Positions 33,205 to 41,988 of a DNA stretch of 43,313 nucleotides are shown in pieces (position 1 is the stretch's first letter; every line of letters starts with the position of its first letter). Made by a program: the position numbers and the translations under genes. Below the pieces are notes generated by a model, which was given only the letters and a program-made list of their open reading frames with translations, was not told where the DNA came from and made no database searches. Where the stretch lies: positions 1 to 43,313 of the forward strand of contig DAYJ01000014.1 in NCBI GenBank assembly GCA_002506875.1. The letters are read 5' to 3'. The stretch comes from Euryarchaeota archaeon UBA40. Lineage in GTDB: Archaea; Thermoplasmatota; Poseidoniia; Poseidoniales; Thalassarchaeaceae.

Positions 33205-33704
33205 GTAGTTCCATCAACTTCGATAATCTCTGCCAACGTCTCCTTCTCTTTTCTAAACCAGCGAAGACGCTTCTTCGAAGGGTCAGGGACGTAATCATGA
33301 GACCGAAGGATACTCGGTAGCATTGAATCGGGAATCACACGAAATGGCATGACAAAAGCAGCCACTCCAAGGAACATCTCGGCGCCAGGTAGGCTGAATA
33401 CACGAAGAGGAGGGAGGGCAGTTCCTGCCATTGCGAATTTTTCAACCGCGTTCTTCCGTTCCTTCTTTGTTGTCCGTCGTCCAATCTGGATTTTGTAAAG
33501 TGTAAGAAAAGCATCCTTGAGTTCAAACGACTCTTCCTTGACCTTGTCCCACCCCGAAGAAAGGGAATCCCCCCAACCTTCAGGATCCTTGACAATGGCC
33601 TTAGCGGCCTCAGCTTGCTCTGAACTCATCGCACCCCTCGCCTTCTTAGCCCCCTTAACGGCCATTGAGCCGTAGGAGAAGATGCGGAGGAGGGCTCCAA
33701 ACAT
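33195..33704 (-). CDS. LETM1-like domain protein
   Basis: The protein has 169 residues. The central region reads SFELKDAFLTLYKIQIGRR, then TKKERKNAVEKFAMAGTALP and LRVFSLPGAEMFLGVAAFVMP followed by PDSM. It follows the pattern of the LETM1 ribosome-binding region (Y-x-G, (T/K)-x-x-E-R, then a P-x-x-x-F-x-x-P-G/F membrane-adjacent segment ending near PSS/PDS). LETM1 in mitochondria is tied to cation exchange and ribosome binding. One hydrophobic stretch may touch the membrane. The resemblance is by eye, and a hypothetical protein is the fallback. It lies 42 bases downstream of the 59-residue basic protein gene on the same strand. Confidence 0.5.
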   Translation of the reverse strand: MFGALLRIFSYGSMAVKGAKKARGAMSSEQAEAAKAIVKDPEGWGDSLSSGWDKVKEESFELKDAFLTLYKIQIGRRTTKKERKNAVEKFAMAGTALPPLRVFSLPGAEMFLGVAAFVMPFRVIPDSMLPSILRSHDYVPDPSKKRLRWFRKEKETLAEIIEVDGTTQD

Positions 33705-33746
33705 GGACGTAGATGAGGGGTCTGGTCTTTGTCCCTATCGTCGTTT

Positions 33747-33926
33747 TTACTCGCCTCGTTCATCCTGGATCTTGGCACGGACGTCCTTACAGGTCTTAGC
33801 AATCTCAGAGAGTTTCTTGCGAAGGCGACGACTTGCTGCGTCAATACCGCGGTCGTGCTTTGCAGCATCTGCAAGGGCATCGTTCATGTTTTGAATTAGG
33901 CTATCAATATCTCCGGTTACGGGCAT
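33747..33926 (-). CDS. 59-residue basic helical protein, Hc1/H1-like in style
   Basis: This short gene (59 residues) begins MPVTGDIDSLIQNMNDAL and ends KIQDERGE. The centre, KHDRGIDAASRRLRKKLSEI, resembles the N-AA-x-RVR core of chlamydial Hc1 and related small chromatin-like proteins, and the predicted fold is two amphipathic helices. It fills an otherwise empty interval between the LETM1-like gene and the aceE gene, all on the minus strand, and its third-position pattern fits the neighbours. No partner is known. Nucleic-acid binding is inferred from charge and the distant similarity. Confidence 0.6.
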   Translation of the reverse strand: MPVTGDIDSLIQNMNDALADAAKHDRGIDAASRRLRKKLSEIAKTCKDVRAKIQDERGE

Positions 33927-34029
33927 AAGGGGTCCTGAGAATTACCCTTCAAAACTCTTCTCAATTTAGGTTCAGAATATCGAGTTAGAAACCATACCAT
34001 ACAGGGCTGTTTATGGATTGAAAATCAGG

Positions 34030-37026
34030 TCAAATTTTGGTGATGTCATCTCGTTCTTCCATATCGATTGATGCTAGAAATTCAGAATAGAGAGGGGCCT
34101 CAATCAACCCCGATCTAACCAAGGCAGATAGTGTATCAAGAACAATGCTGTCAGAATCAACACCATAGAAACGCCTCAATGCTTCACGTGTATCCGAACG
34201 ACCAAAACCGTCTGTTCCGAGGACATGGAAAGTGCCACTAACCCATGGACGAATCAAATCAGGGACTGCTGCTATGTTATCGCTAACTGCAACTGTAACT
34301 GGGACTTTGTCGTCTAATTGCTGTTGAACCCAACTTGATTTGGCTGCTTGACTTGGATGGTGACGATTCCAATCTTCAGATTCCATGGCCTCACGTCGAA
34401 GTTCACCATACGATGTTGCAGAGTAAACTTCAGTAGAGATTCCGAGAGAGCGTAGTTTTGTTGCAGCAATTTCAACCTGGGGGAGTATAGATCCTGAACC
34501 AAGAAGGCGAACTTGAGCATCATCCTCTGTCTCGATACGATGTAACCCTCTCAAGATTCCTTCATCGGCCTGTTCGGGTTTGGAAGGCATTTCCAAATTT
34601 TCGTTATATGCGGTAATGTAGTACATTACATCAGATTCATCAACATACATCTCATTTATTCCATGACGAATAATTGTCGCCATCTCATATGCGTAAGCCG
34701 GATCATATGCACGTACTGCTGGATTAGACATAGCAAGAAGAAGTGAGTGACCATCCTGATGTTGCAGGCCCTCTCCATTGAGCGTTGTTCGTCCCGAAGT
34801 TGCACCTATTAGGAAGCCGCGGCAACGGCTATCAGCAGCAGACCATACTAAATCTCCAATTCTTTGGAAACCGAACATCGAGTAAAAGATGTAGAACGGG
34901 ATTGTAGGTGTTCCTTGAGTAGCATAAGATGTACCGGATGCAATGAATGTCGACATCGCACCAGCCTCATTGATTCCCTCTTCAAGAATCTGCCCAGATT
35001 TGCTTTCTTTGTAGCGCATCAATACCTCATAATCCACAGGTGTGTACAACTGTCCTGAAGGTGAATAAATTCCCAACTGGCTAAACAATGGATCCATTCC
35101 GAAAGTTCTAGCTTCGTCTGGAACAATTGGTACAATTCGAGAACCTATGCCATCTACTCGTGTTAAATTACGCAATAATCGAACAAATGCCATTGTCGTG
35201 CTTACAGCTTGTCCATTTTGAGAGCCCGCATCGAATTCAGAAAATGTCTCCACGGGAGGTAGTGAAAGATCTAGTGGATGTGGGCGTCGTTCGGGTAAGA
35301 ATCCGTCCAATGACTCACGACGTTCACGTAAGTATGCAACTTCATCTAGACGATCCTCTGGAAGGATATATGGTAACTTTTCAAGTTCTTCATCTGAAAG
35401 AGTCAAGCCGATTTTATCTCTCATGAAATGAAGAGCAGAATGATCTGCTTTCTTTTTCCCATGCGTTGCGTTGCGTCCTGCAAATGTTGGACCTAGCCCG
35501 TATCCTTTGATTGAACGGGCGAGAATTACTGTTGGCCGACCTTTACAAGCAATAGCGGCTTTGTAAGCAGAGTAAATCCGATGTAAATCATGCCCTCCCA
35601 TATCATCTGTTAGAACTTCAAGTTCAGAATCTGATAAATGGTCAACCAAAGAGGCAAGATCAGGGGAATTGAATAGTTCCTTCCGGATAACTTCGCCGGA
35701 TGCTGTCATGAGACGTTGCTCATCGCCATCAGTTAGGCTTGCTAGGCGGGTCGCGAGTAGACCATGGACATCCGCTGCAAATAACGGGTCCCACATACGC
35801 CCCCATAGACACTTGATGACGTTCCATCCAGCACCAGTAAATCGAGAGGCGAGTTCTTGAACGATTTTCGTATTACCTCGAACTGGACCATCTAGTCGCT
35901 GAAGATTACAATTCACAATTATAGTCAGATTATCGAGGCCTTCTCGGCTTGCAAGAGTTAATTCTGAGAGAGATTCAGGTTCATCGGATTCTCCATCACC
36001 CATGAAGTACCATACTCGGCTACTGTCGGTATCCACGACCCCTCTATCTCTTAGATATCGATTGAAACGGGCTTGGCGTATGGCAGTCATTGCACCAAGT
36101 CCCATACTTACAGTAGGGTATTCCCAATATTCTGGCATCAAACGAGGGTGGGGGTAAGACGAGAGGCCGTCCGTGAAAGCCTCACGGCGAAAATGTTCGA
36201 TTTTATCGATAGTGAAACGACCTTCCATCCAAGATCTCGCATATAGCCCAGGGCTAGCATGACCCTGCCAATAGACGTGATCACCATGACCATCTCCATC
36301 CTTACCGCGGAAAATATGATTCAAACCTACTTCCCATAGAGTTGCAATACTGGCATATGTCGAGATATGACCACCAATACCATCGAAATTCTTGTTAGCA
36401 CGTGTAACCATCATCATTGCATTCCAACGAAGGATGTCTAGGATTCGATTCTCTGTATCGATATCACCTGGGTAATCAGGTTCCTGATGAGGAGAGATTG
36501 TGTTGAGATACGGCGTCTCGGTTAACTCACCGACTGGAACTCCGGCTTCTTTTGCCGCTTCTACAGTATTGGACAGAATCTGATGAGCACGTAACGACCC
36601 CTTATGCTGATTAACTGCAATAATTGAATCACGCCATTCAACAATTTCCTCAGGGTCATCCGCTGTAGAGATTGGATTGATACTTGGAATGGCCTCCGAT
36701 TCACCGGTTGGTGGAAGTTCATCCGAAGAAGATGAATGGCCATCATCTAAATCAGAGGTGGGGGGAAGTTGAGATGTTTCTTCGTTTTCAATCTCAAATT
36801 CAGCACATATTTGACCAACTGGGAGAATGTCTCCAACATCCCCTGTTAAACGAGTGACTACTCCTGTAACTGGAGATGGAATATCTACTGTTGCTTTATC
36901 GGTCATCACCGAGAGTAGAGGTTGGTCCTCAACAATAGATTCCCCGACGGCCACGAGCCATTCAACTACCTCTCCTTCAACAACGCCCTCTCCAATATCT
37001 GGAAGGCGAAAGGAATGAACGACCAT
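34030..37026 (-). CDS. aceE: Pyruvate dehydrogenase E1, homodimeric AceE type, with fused N-terminal lipoyl domain
   Basis: The protein has 998 residues. Residues 1-80 are a lipoyl domain (LPDIGEGVVEGEVVEWLVAV) with the lipoyl-lysine K44 in MTDKATVDIPSP. An acidic Ser/Pro linker (~81-125) joins it to a complete bacterial-type E1. TPP/Mg binding is visible as GDGESDEPES (343-352) and NCNLQRLDG (372-380), with HASPGLYARSWMEGR and YGLGPTFAGRNATHGKKK nearby. The enzyme decarboxylates pyruvate and transfers the acetyl group to lipoate for acetyl-CoA. The fused lipoyl domain normally belongs to E2. No E2 or E3 gene lies in the window. The E1 is typical of bacteria, so lateral acquisition is likely. 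Confidence 0.93.
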   Translation of the reverse strand: MVVHSFRLPDIGEGVVEGEVVEWLVAVGESIVEDQPLLSVMTDKATVDIPSPVTGVVTRLTGDVGDILPVGQICAEFEIENEETSQLPPTSDLDDGHSSSSDELPPTGESEAIPSINPISTADDPEEIVEWRDSIIAVNQHKGSLRAHQILSNTVEAAKEAGVPVGELTETPYLNTISPHQEPDYPGDIDTENRILDILRWNAMMMVTRANKNFDGIGGHISTYASIATLWEVGLNHIFRGKDGDGHGDHVYWQGHASPGLYARSWMEGRFTIDKIEHFRREAFTDGLSSYPHPRLMPEYWEYPTVSMGLGAMTAIRQARFNRYLRDRGVVDTDSSRVWYFMGDGESDEPESLSELTLASREGLDNLTIIVNCNLQRLDGPVRGNTKIVQELASRFTGAGWNVIKCLWGRMWDPLFAADVHGLLATRLASLTDGDEQRLMTASGEVIRKELFNSPDLASLVDHLSDSELEVLTDDMGGHDLHRIYSAYKAAIACKGRPTVILARSIKGYGLGPTFAGRNATHGKKKADHSALHFMRDKIGLTLSDEELEKLPYILPEDRLDEVAYLRERRESLDGFLPERRPHPLDLSLPPVETFSEFDAGSQNGQAVSTTMAFVRLLRNLTRVDGIGSRIVPIVPDEARTFGMDPLFSQLGIYSPSGQLYTPVDYEVLMRYKESKSGQILEEGINEAGAMSTFIASGTSYATQGTPTIPFYIFYSMFGFQRIGDLVWSAADSRCRGFLIGATSGRTTLNGEGLQHQDGHSLLLAMSNPAVRAYDPAYAYEMATIIRHGINEMYVDESDVMYYITAYNENLEMPSKPEQADEGILRGLHRIETEDDAQVRLLGSGSILPQVEIAATKLRSLGISTEVYSATSYGELRREAMESEDWNRHHPSQAAKSSWVQQQLDDKVPVTVAVSDNIAAVPDLIRPWVSGTFHVLGTDGFGRSDTREALRRFYGVDSDSIVLDTLSALVRSGLIEAPLYSEFLASIDMEERDDITKI

Positions 37027-37028
37027 GT

Positions 37029-37049
37029 CTCAACCAACCTCTTGTTGAG
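37029..37049. promoter_or_regulatory. Inverted repeat upstream of aceE, candidate operator
   Basis: CTCAAC (37029-37034) and GTTGAG (37044-37049) form a perfect 6-base dyad with 9 bases between, directly before the aceE start codon and near its expected transcription start. A second dyad, TGCAT-TT-ATGCA (37066-37077), coincides with the likely TATA region. Both were found by eye. Confidence 0.35.
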
Positions 37050-37099
37050 TATTGCTCTGCACACCTGCATTTATGCATTATGAATTCAGTAGAGTCATA

Positions 37100-37921
37100 C
37101 TATTTCGGAATCTGAAGAGGTGGTTGCCAATGTCCATTCAAACGTGCATGATCCAATAAGTGCCAATAGACACTCACCACTGCATCAGATTTGGATAGGA
37201 TTTCCTCATCATTTGCATGTTCTGCACTCCTTAATCTCCTCCATGAAAGACGAGAATGAAATCGAAGAGCAGGGTGGTGGAGAGCAGGTCCATTTACAGG
37301 CAGATAATGACGTGTGTACCATTCTCGTTCAACGATACTCGCTGCAATCATTGATTCCCGAATCGATTCCCATCCGTTGACCTTGCCTAAGGCATCACGA
37401 CCTGTCTTGTGACGAAGAAGAAAAACTGGATTTATCGAGGAGTCCATGGAGATGCCTACGGAGGCGAGTACGGGTGCCATCCAAGGTGCAATATATCCTC
37501 CAGGTGCTCTGAACCAAGGTCGGAAAGCTGAACCTACTTTGAAAGAAATAAGTTCGATGGATTTCTCAAGTATTGATTTGAATTCATCAGGACGAGGGCC
37601 CCATGCAGACCAACAAATATGATTCCAGCCATGGATACCAATGGTAATACCAGGCCTTAATCCAATAATATACTGTAAACGTTGAACGAAATTAGGATCC
37701 TCAAGTTGTTCGCCAATCACAAAGAAGGTGATCCTTGAATCCTCAGACTGTGAAGACCACCAGGACTCAAAGCCATCAAAACCTCGACTTAAACGCTCAC
37801 TCATCGTTCGAAGAGATTGATTTTGTGGCCAAGGAGTATCCTTAGAACGGCTAGGGTGACCAGATATTGCTGGATGATGATGAACATCATCTGTATCAAG
37901 GGAGCACCAGATTCGTTGCAT
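37100..37921 (-). CDS. Polysaccharide deacetylase family protein (NodB-like)
   Basis: The protein has 273 residues. The NodB pattern is recognisable: CSLDTDDVHHHP near the start (metal-site Asp), ITFFVIGEQL, ITIGIHGWNHICW (HGWNH in place of HS/TxxH), FRPWFRAPGGYIAPWM (the RxPGG motif) and VVSVYWHLLDHARLNG at the end. The family removes acetyl groups from N-acetylhexosamines in envelope or secreted polysaccharides using a divalent metal. No signal peptide is present, so a cytoplasmic or lipid-linked substrate is possible. The start codon overlaps the GNAT gene stop by one base (TAATG), so the two are translationally coupled. Confidence 0.82.
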   Translation of the reverse strand: MQRIWCSLDTDDVHHHPAISGHPSRSKDTPWPQNQSLRTMSERLSRGFDGFESWWSSQSEDSRITFFVIGEQLEDPNFVQRLQYIIGLRPGITIGIHGWNHICWSAWGPRPDEFKSILEKSIELISFKVGSAFRPWFRAPGGYIAPWMAPVLASVGISMDSSINPVFLLRHKTGRDALGKVNGWESIRESMIAASIVEREWYTRHYLPVNGPALHHPALRFHSRLSWRRLRSAEHANDEEILSKSDAVVSVYWHLLDHARLNGHWQPPLQIPK

Positions 37922-38502
37922 TATCTAATGCCTCCAGTGGTAATCCAATACGATACATACAGTACATCATTACCGTCATCAGATGTCACCCATCGTTCTA
38001 CCTCGGATGGGAATCCATCATACCGCTCAACCGCAGAAAGTATAGTACGAACGCCTCCTTCATTCCGCGGATCCGCCATCAACTCAACCACATCCACTTC
38101 ACATTGTCTTGCTACGGAAATCATAGCATTGATACTCACCGTAGCAAGACCATGCCCCCGCTCCTCGGGTGCAATCCAATAACCAAGGTTCCAATGGATA
38201 CCTCTTCGGGTCCTCTGCTGTTCAGGAGTTCTAAATCGAACTACATCGAATCCGATAATACCGAGATATCCTCCTCCAATATTCTCTCGAATTAACCAAT
38301 GATGGTAATTCGAAGCATTCGGTCCCGAGGATACGTCGACAATAAATGAGGCAATTTGGGGCCCTATTGGCTCGTTACGAGACAACCATGGCATAGCACG
38401 ATGCACAGAGTCAGGGTCTTCCCTGAACATCTCGACTATTTTCATCACATCCACCTCCTTTAGAGGGACAAGGACATGATCCTCGCCTGCTGGGTGACTC
38501 AT
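37921..38502 (-). CDS. GNAT-family N-acetyltransferase (RimJ/RimL-like)
   Basis: The protein has 193 residues from the ATG at 38502; a GTG at 38517 would add five residues. The GNAT core shows YLGIIGFDVVRF, WNLGYWIAPEERGHGLATVS (the acetyl-CoA pyrophosphate loop) and VDVVELMADPRNEGGVRTI. The RimJ/RimL subgroup acetylates N-termini of ribosomal proteins or small molecules. Coupling to the polysaccharide deacetylase suggests possible action on an amino-sugar or cell-surface component, which is inference. Confidence 0.85.
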   Translation of the reverse strand: MSHPAGEDHVLVPLKEVDVMKIVEMFREDPDSVHRAMPWLSRNEPIGPQIASFIVDVSSGPNASNYHHWLIRENIGGGYLGIIGFDVVRFRTPEQQRTRRGIHWNLGYWIAPEERGHGLATVSINAMISVARQCEVDVVELMADPRNEGGVRTILSAVERYDGFPSEVERWVTSDDGNDVLYVSYWITTGGIR

Positions 38503-38542
38503 TTGAGTGGGGTGCACGAATGTCGCATGACAAGACAGTGAT

Positions 38543-39871
38543 TCAACTCAACTGTTTGAGGGCAGCAAGGACATGCTCATCATCCGTGTAATCCTTACGT
38601 GCAATCTCAAGCATGGACGATAGATCATCTGAACGTCCTAGACTCTTCAATAGAGCGCCAATGTAGAGCATCAATCGCGTTCGATCTCCAAGATGGGGGC
38701 CAATCTCATCTAGAATCAGGACTGCCTCCTCCTTCCTGTTCATTTTGGCCGCCTCCATTGCGTTCTTCACCTTGCCAGCAAGAAGACGATCATCCCAAGG
38801 TTCCGCTTGCGGCCAAGGCCAAAGAGGCAGGGGGCTCGCAGAAGCAACTTCAGGAGGAGCCACGGGGGCAGTAGGGAGATTCGGCATTGGAACCGCTACT
38901 GGAGTTGTAACGGGTGATGGTGAAGGGGCAGGCGGCGCAATTGACATCATTGCTCCTTTTGGAACACTATCATGGATATTTTGAGTGATATTGTAGGTAA
39001 TCTGAGTCGAGGGTTGAGGAGCAGGTTGTACGTTAGGCTGTACTGGTGGAAGGGCTCCAGGAAGAGTCGGAAGGCTTGCAGGATTAGTGTTAGCAAACGC
39101 TTCTGGAGGAGGAGCAGCAACTGGATGAGATTCAACTGCAGGAGGAGGGGTTGACACATCTTGATACTCTGGCTCGGGAGGAGTTACTGTTTCAATTGAT
39201 TCTGGATTAACGGCAGGCATTGCCGGCATAGCAGGCATCGAAGTCGGAACTGAATTATCTGGAGGTGTTTCCATCTCATCGGTTTCATTCTGAGGTAATA
39301 CCGGCGCAGTGTCCGATTCTGACCAATCCGCCGTTAGTAGGTCCTCGTCCATTCCGGGACCTTCCTTTGATACTGGGTCGACAATGGCAATACGTGCAGG
39401 TTCAGGGATGGAGAGGTCTTCCTCTTCCCCTTCTGGAACAACAAACTTCTCGACCGATGAAGGGGCGTCGTCGCTTGTGAGAGTGTACTCCTCTTCTTCC
39501 TCTTCACCACCTACCTCTTCATTACTGACTAGTTGACGAGCAAAACCAACCGTCGATGAAACCGTGACATCCTCTGAATCGCCATAATCGCTGACTTCCA
39601 CGCTAAGATCGCTCATATCGAAGGAATGGCCAGTCCAATCCACATCGATACCATCCTCTTCAGAATCTGAAACTTCGGCATTCAGCTCATTGAGAAGTGA
39701 ATTCACCACCTTTTCATCAGAACTCCGAGACTGTTGGTGAGTTCCGACTGTGAAATCATAATAGCATCTTGAACAGGACTCAGCACTCAAAGGATTCTCG
39801 AGAGTACATAGAGGGCAGGTTAGCCCATCCTTTGTCTCCTCCTTCTTCCGCCGTCCAAACACCGATTCCAT
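38543..39871 (-). CDS. Zinc-ribbon protein with acidic and Pro-rich linkers and C-terminal helical repeat
   Basis: The protein has 442 residues. A four-Cys zinc ribbon lies at about residues 19-36 (CPLC...CSRC). A long acidic region (~60-200) and a Pro/Ala-rich region (~205-345) follow, with the short motif QITYNITQNIHDS. The C-terminal ~95 residues are helical and TPR-like (AKMNRKEEAVLILDEIGPHL; LMLYIGALLKSLGRSDDLSS). There is no membrane segment. It looks like a cytoplasmic adaptor. Low-complexity regions may have expanded recently. It is divergent from the helicase gene across a 127-base intergenic region. Confidence 0.6.
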   Translation of the reverse strand: MESVFGRRKKEETKDGLTCPLCTLENPLSAESCSRCYYDFTVGTHQQSRSSDEKVVNSLLNELNAEVSDSEEDGIDVDWTGHSFDMSDLSVEVSDYGDSEDVTVSSTVGFARQLVSNEEVGGEEEEEEYTLTSDDAPSSVEKFVVPEGEEEDLSIPEPARIAIVDPVSKEGPGMDEDLLTADWSESDTAPVLPQNETDEMETPPDNSVPTSMPAMPAMPAVNPESIETVTPPEPEYQDVSTPPPAVESHPVAAPPPEAFANTNPASLPTLPGALPPVQPNVQPAPQPSTQITYNITQNIHDSVPKGAMMSIAPPAPSPSPVTTPVAVPMPNLPTAPVAPPEVASASPLPLWPWPQAEPWDDRLLAGKVKNAMEAAKMNRKEEAVLILDEIGPHLGDRTRLMLYIGALLKSLGRSDDLSSMLEIARKDYTDDEHVLAALKQLS

Positions 39872-39935
39872 CCCCCGGTGTTTGCACCGTAATGCAGACC
39901 GTGGTTAAGTCCTCCCTGTCCCTGTTGATGCAATT

Positions 39936-39948
39936 GCCCTTCAAGGGC
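39936..39948. promoter_or_regulatory. Palindrome in a divergent promoter region
   Basis: GCCCTT-C-AAGGGC is a 12-base perfect dyad around one central base, in the 127-base interval between the divergent zinc-ribbon and helicase genes. It could be a dimeric regulator site. The rest of the interval shows nothing clear. Confidence 0.3.
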
Positions 39949-39998
39949 CAAACTGTTCGTATGGGAGGGACCATACACGATGACTATGCCCCCATACC

Positions 39999-41981
39999 AT
40001 GGGTCGTGACGATGGACGTGTTCATCGCATTGATACCTCTGGTACGAAGGAACTGGAATCTCCAATCTCAAGAAAGAGTCAGGATCACCATGCTCGATTC
40101 ATCGAAGCAATTCGATGGGAGCTTGACGATGAAATGGAACTGGTTGAGGACCGTTTGAGAAACTGGAGTCGTGCAAGGTTACTTGCTCATGGAGTAAGTC
40201 TCTTCGATCTCAAAGCACGTTCAGCAGGATGGATGTATGGAATGCGTCTACTCCGATTAAGTATGGAAAAAGGAGGTCCGATGCCATCACACCGTTTCAA
40301 GCATGGAGATATCGTTCTTCTAAGTCGAAACGAGCCTCTTGGCCGACAGGCGGTAGAAGGAGTTGTAGCTCGAAGAAGTCGGAATCATATCGTTCTCGCC
40401 ATGAATGACCTCCCGAAAGGACATCGACAAGGGATTTGGCGTATTGATCGAGGTGCTAATCGAATTGCTCATGATCGCATGAGAGATGCGTTAAACGCCT
40501 TCCTTGGAGACGAAAAAGCGACTTCGCTAACGGGTCTACTTCTTGGACAGGGCCGCGATATAGAACAATCTGCCAGTGTAGATCATGGAATCAAGGGTGG
40601 TAAAAGATCAGAATTGAAGGATGAAAGCGATCTCAATTTAGCCCAAAACGAGGCTCTCAATGCGGCGACTACACGGCGATTGACACTTATTCAAGGACCT
40701 CCAGGTACTGGTAAGACACACACAGCAGTTCGAATTCTTCGGAGATGGTCATTAGAAGGAAATGCACCGATTCTCGCTGTAGCTGAATCAAATGTTGCAG
40801 TTGACAACCTGTTACAGGGACTCCTTTCGATTGGAGTCGATGCTGTGCGGTTAGGACAGCCCGTAAAAGTCCGAGAATCCCTACGGGAAGCAACCCTTGA
40901 TGCAAGAATGGACCGACATCGGCTTCAAAAAGATCTGAAAGCGATCATAGATCTAAACGAGAGCCTTGCACGAAAGATATCCGGATTAAAGGGCAAAGAG
41001 AAGGGGCTTGCTCACAAGGATCTCAAGCGAGGCTGGGGTGAAGCACGGCGTATTGAGCAACAGATGAAAGAAGACATACTGAACACAGCGACGGTCATCT
41101 GTGCAACTTGTATTGGATCAGGTCACAATATCCTTGATGGTCGAAGATTTCCACGAGTTCTAATTGATGAGGCGACCCAAGCTACAGAACCAGCTACGCT
41201 TGTTCCAATTGTGCGTGGCTGTAGACAACTTGTCCTTGTTGGTGATCATCGACAATTACCTCCAACCGTTATCTCAAGGAGGGCAGAAAAAGGTGGTTTG
41301 GGAGTATCTCTATTCGACCGCATGAGGGAACGTGGGGTCCATTCAATCATGCTCAAGGAGCAATATCGGATGCACCCAATTATCTCACAGTTTCCATCTA
41401 TGCAATATTATGACGATGCTCTCATCAATGGTGTGAAGGCAGAAGAACGACCCGCTCCTGCCGGTCTAATATGGCCTGATTTCGATAGACCTGTAGCTTT
41501 CCTACCAATCGAAGGAGGCGAGGTAGTCTCTGAAGATGGACATTCGCGGGCGAATCCTGCTGAAGCCTCGTGTGTAGTTCGTATACTCAGTATGCTGCTT
41601 GAGCCTGGTGATCTCAATACTACTGACATTGGCGTTATTACTCCCTACAATGGACAAGTGCGAGTAATCTTAGATCTACTTGAACAGTCAGGTGGCACCA
41701 CGTTAGGCGACCGTTGGCATGGTATAGAAGTGAGATCAGTTGATGGATATCAGGGTCGAGAAAAAGAGGTCATAATCCTCTCAACAGTCAGATCAAACCC
41801 GGAAGGTGAGATTGGATTTCTTGATGATTCACGACGATTGAATGTGGCGATAACTCGAGCAAAACGTGGTCTAATCGTCATCGGAGACCAAAATACATTG
41901 AGAAATCAAAGAGATTGGGACTTCTGGCTGACTTGGGCACAAGAACGAAGCCTCATGGCTTGGCACCTACTGCACATGTAG
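39999..41981 (+). CDS. Superfamily 1B helicase, UPF1/DNA2/IGHMBP2-like
   Basis: The protein has 660 residues. An N-terminal ~210-residue domain with a beta-barrel (HGDIVLLSRNEPLGRQ) precedes the helicase core: IQGPPGTGKTHTAVRIL (motif I, 233-240), AESNVAVDNLL (Ia), VLIDEATQATEPATL (II), VLVGDHRQLPPTVIS (III), LKEQYRMHP (IV), VRSVDGYQGREKEVIILSTVRS (V) and RRLNVAITRAKRGLIVIGD (VI). This is the IGHMBP2/UPF1/Dna2 group, 5'-3' helicases on RNA or DNA. Without the Dna2 nuclease or UPF1 CH domain, its substrate is open. A GAGGAAG ribosome site follows its stop, leading to the RDD gene 7 bases away. Confidence 0.93.
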   Translation: MGRDDGRVHRIDTSGTKELESPISRKSQDHHARFIEAIRWELDDEMELVEDRLRNWSRARLLAHGVSLFDLKARSAGWMYGMRLLRLSMEKGGPMPSHRFKHGDIVLLSRNEPLGRQAVEGVVARRSRNHIVLAMNDLPKGHRQGIWRIDRGANRIAHDRMRDALNAFLGDEKATSLTGLLLGQGRDIEQSASVDHGIKGGKRSELKDESDLNLAQNEALNAATTRRLTLIQGPPGTGKTHTAVRILRRWSLEGNAPILAVAESNVAVDNLLQGLLSIGVDAVRLGQPVKVRESLREATLDARMDRHRLQKDLKAIIDLNESLARKISGLKGKEKGLAHKDLKRGWGEARRIEQQMKEDILNTATVICATCIGSGHNILDGRRFPRVLIDEATQATEPATLVPIVRGCRQLVLVGDHRQLPPTVISRRAEKGGLGVSLFDRMRERGVHSIMLKEQYRMHPIISQFPSMQYYDDALINGVKAEERPAPAGLIWPDFDRPVAFLPIEGGEVVSEDGHSRANPAEASCVVRILSMLLEPGDLNTTDIGVITPYNGQVRVILDLLEQSGGTTLGDRWHGIEVRSVDGYQGREKEVIILSTVRSNPEGEIGFLDDSRRLNVAITRAKRGLIVIGDQNTLRNQRDWDFWLTWAQERSLMAWHLLHM

Positions 41982-41988
41982 GAGGAAG

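Noticed and set aside
38745..39536. Several long plus-strand frames opposite the zinc-ribbon gene.
   Set aside because: They are shadows produced by its Pro/Ala/Glu-rich low-complexity coding sequence.
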